DNA of 5,300 bases from positions 1-5,300 of the forward strand of contig CAMWGS010000153.1 in the NCBI GenBank assembly GCA_947173865.1. Reading direction: 5' to 3'. The notes beneath the pieces are model-generated. The model did not search any database, was not told where the DNA came from, and was given only the letters and a program-made list of their open reading frames with translations. The translations under genes and the position numbers were made by a program. How positions within the stretch are numbered: the first letter of the stretch is position 1; every line of letters begins with the position of its first letter. This document shows positions 4,739 to 5,300 of the stretch, piece by piece. Origin of the DNA: an uncultured Ruminococcus sp. (GTDB lineage Bacteria > Bacillota > Clostridia > Oscillospirales > Ruminococcaceae).

Positions 4739-5300
4739 ATCAAAGAACTTTTCAAAATCGGGTTTGGGTGCATGGATTTCAATTTTGTTCAGATACGAAA
4801 ACGGTAAATTTTCAGGAAGTTCAAATCTGATTGAGTATGCACACAATGCCTGACGAAATACGCCGTGTCGTTTGTTTGCATTTATATTGCCATATTTTCC
4901 ATCACCGAGAATATTCGCACCTATATGTGCGAGATGAGCTCTTATCTGGTGAGTTCTGCCTGTAAAAAGCTTTACTTCAACGAGGGAAAGACCTGATTTC
5001 TGTGAAAGTACTTTATAGCCCGTTTTTATTTCTCTGAAATTTTCGGCAGGGGTGTCGGAAATTCTCACGATATTACGTGTGTCATCTTTTTTGTGATATG
5101 CGGAAATTATGTCTGAATTTTTTGGCGGTGGGGAAACTGTAACACAGTGATATATTTTATGTACCGTACCTTGTCGGATAGCTTCGTTTATTTCACGCAA
5201 TTCGGAAGAATTTTTTGCGGAAGTAAGGAGTCCGCTTGTGTTCCTGTCAAGACGACTGCAAAGAGCAGGAGCAAATGAATTTTCATTTTCGGGAATATAT
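4736..5300 (-). CDS. RluA-family pseudouridine synthase, C-terminal part (5' end outside window)
   Basis: The last 187 codons of an RluA/RluC/RluD-type enzyme, which isomerises specific uridines to pseudouridine in 23S rRNA or tRNA. The catalytic block SRLDRNTSGLL is present, with the essential Asp at visible residue 18 (codon 5248-5246). It is followed by the characteristic FTGRTHQIRAHLAHIG and ILGDGKYG segments and a C-terminal strand ending in KIEIHAPKPDFEKFFD. A TTG at 5200 could be mistaken for a start, but the open frame continues upstream through the catalytic motif to the window edge, so it is an internal Leu. The insert after YHCV (PPPKNSDII...) resembles RluC-type members. An N-terminal S4 RNA-binding domain, common in RluC and RluD, would lie outside the window. 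The target uridines cannot be assigned. No terminator separates it from tyrA, but tyrA has its own promoter. Confidence 0.92.
   Translation of the reverse strand, partial: YIPENENSFAPALCSRLDRNTSGLLTSAKNSSELREINEAIRQGTVHKIYHCVTVSPPPKNSDIISAYHKKDDTRNIVRISDTPAENFREIKTGYKVLSQKSGLSLVEVKLFTGRTHQIRAHLAHIGANILGDGKYGNINANKRHGVFRQALCAYSIRFELPENLPFSYLNKIEIHAPKPDFEKFFD

Noticed and set aside
5198..5200. TTG start for the pseudouridine synthase
   Set aside because: The frame stays open upstream through the catalytic RLDRNTSGLL block to the window edge, so this is an internal leucine codon of a truncated gene.

Overview
The window looks like a chromosomal segment of a low-GC Gram-positive anaerobe of the Clostridia, most plausibly a Ruminococcus-like member of the Oscillospiraceae. 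The evidence is AT-rich DNA, strong AGGAGG-type ribosome binding sites, consensus sigma-A promoters with extended -10 elements, and a Firmicute-style set of cell-wall proteins. The family placement is inferred from how the proteins read, not from a search. No RNA gene, insertion sequence, CRISPR array or prophage signature is visible, and no stretch over 300 bases lacks a gene.

Left part (1-1413, minus strand). The first codons of an unidentified gene run off the left edge, behind a near-consensus promoter and ribosome binding site. Next comes a probable two-gene unit transcribed leftward: a calcineurin-like metallophosphoesterase, then a TspO/MBR-family membrane protein. The phosphoesterase promoter is back-to-back with the promoter of the next gene, and an A7T8 tract lies between them.

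Middle (1441-3725). A plus-strand gene encodes a secreted, membrane-anchored protein with the whole DacF/PBP5 (peptidase S11) fold, but with all three penicilloyl-serine active-site motifs changed. It reads as a catalytically dead DD-carboxypeptidase and is the most interesting item here. It converges on a minus-strand gene for an Amidase_3 plus SH3b cell-wall amidase, and a 13-bp hairpin terminator lies between the two stop codons.

Right part (3800-5300, minus strand). A stand-alone prephenate dehydrogenase (tyrA) has a near-consensus promoter of its own and probably reads through into the amidase gene, because no terminator separates them. Upstream is the C-terminal part of an RluA-family 23S/tRNA pseudouridine synthase, cut by the window edge.

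The two cell-wall genes may act on the same substrate, peptidoglycan. The other genes are ordinary housekeeping or accessory functions with no evident shared pathway. Several apparent start codons are misleading, and corrected starts are given for the S11 protein, the amidase, tyrA and the pseudouridine synthase.
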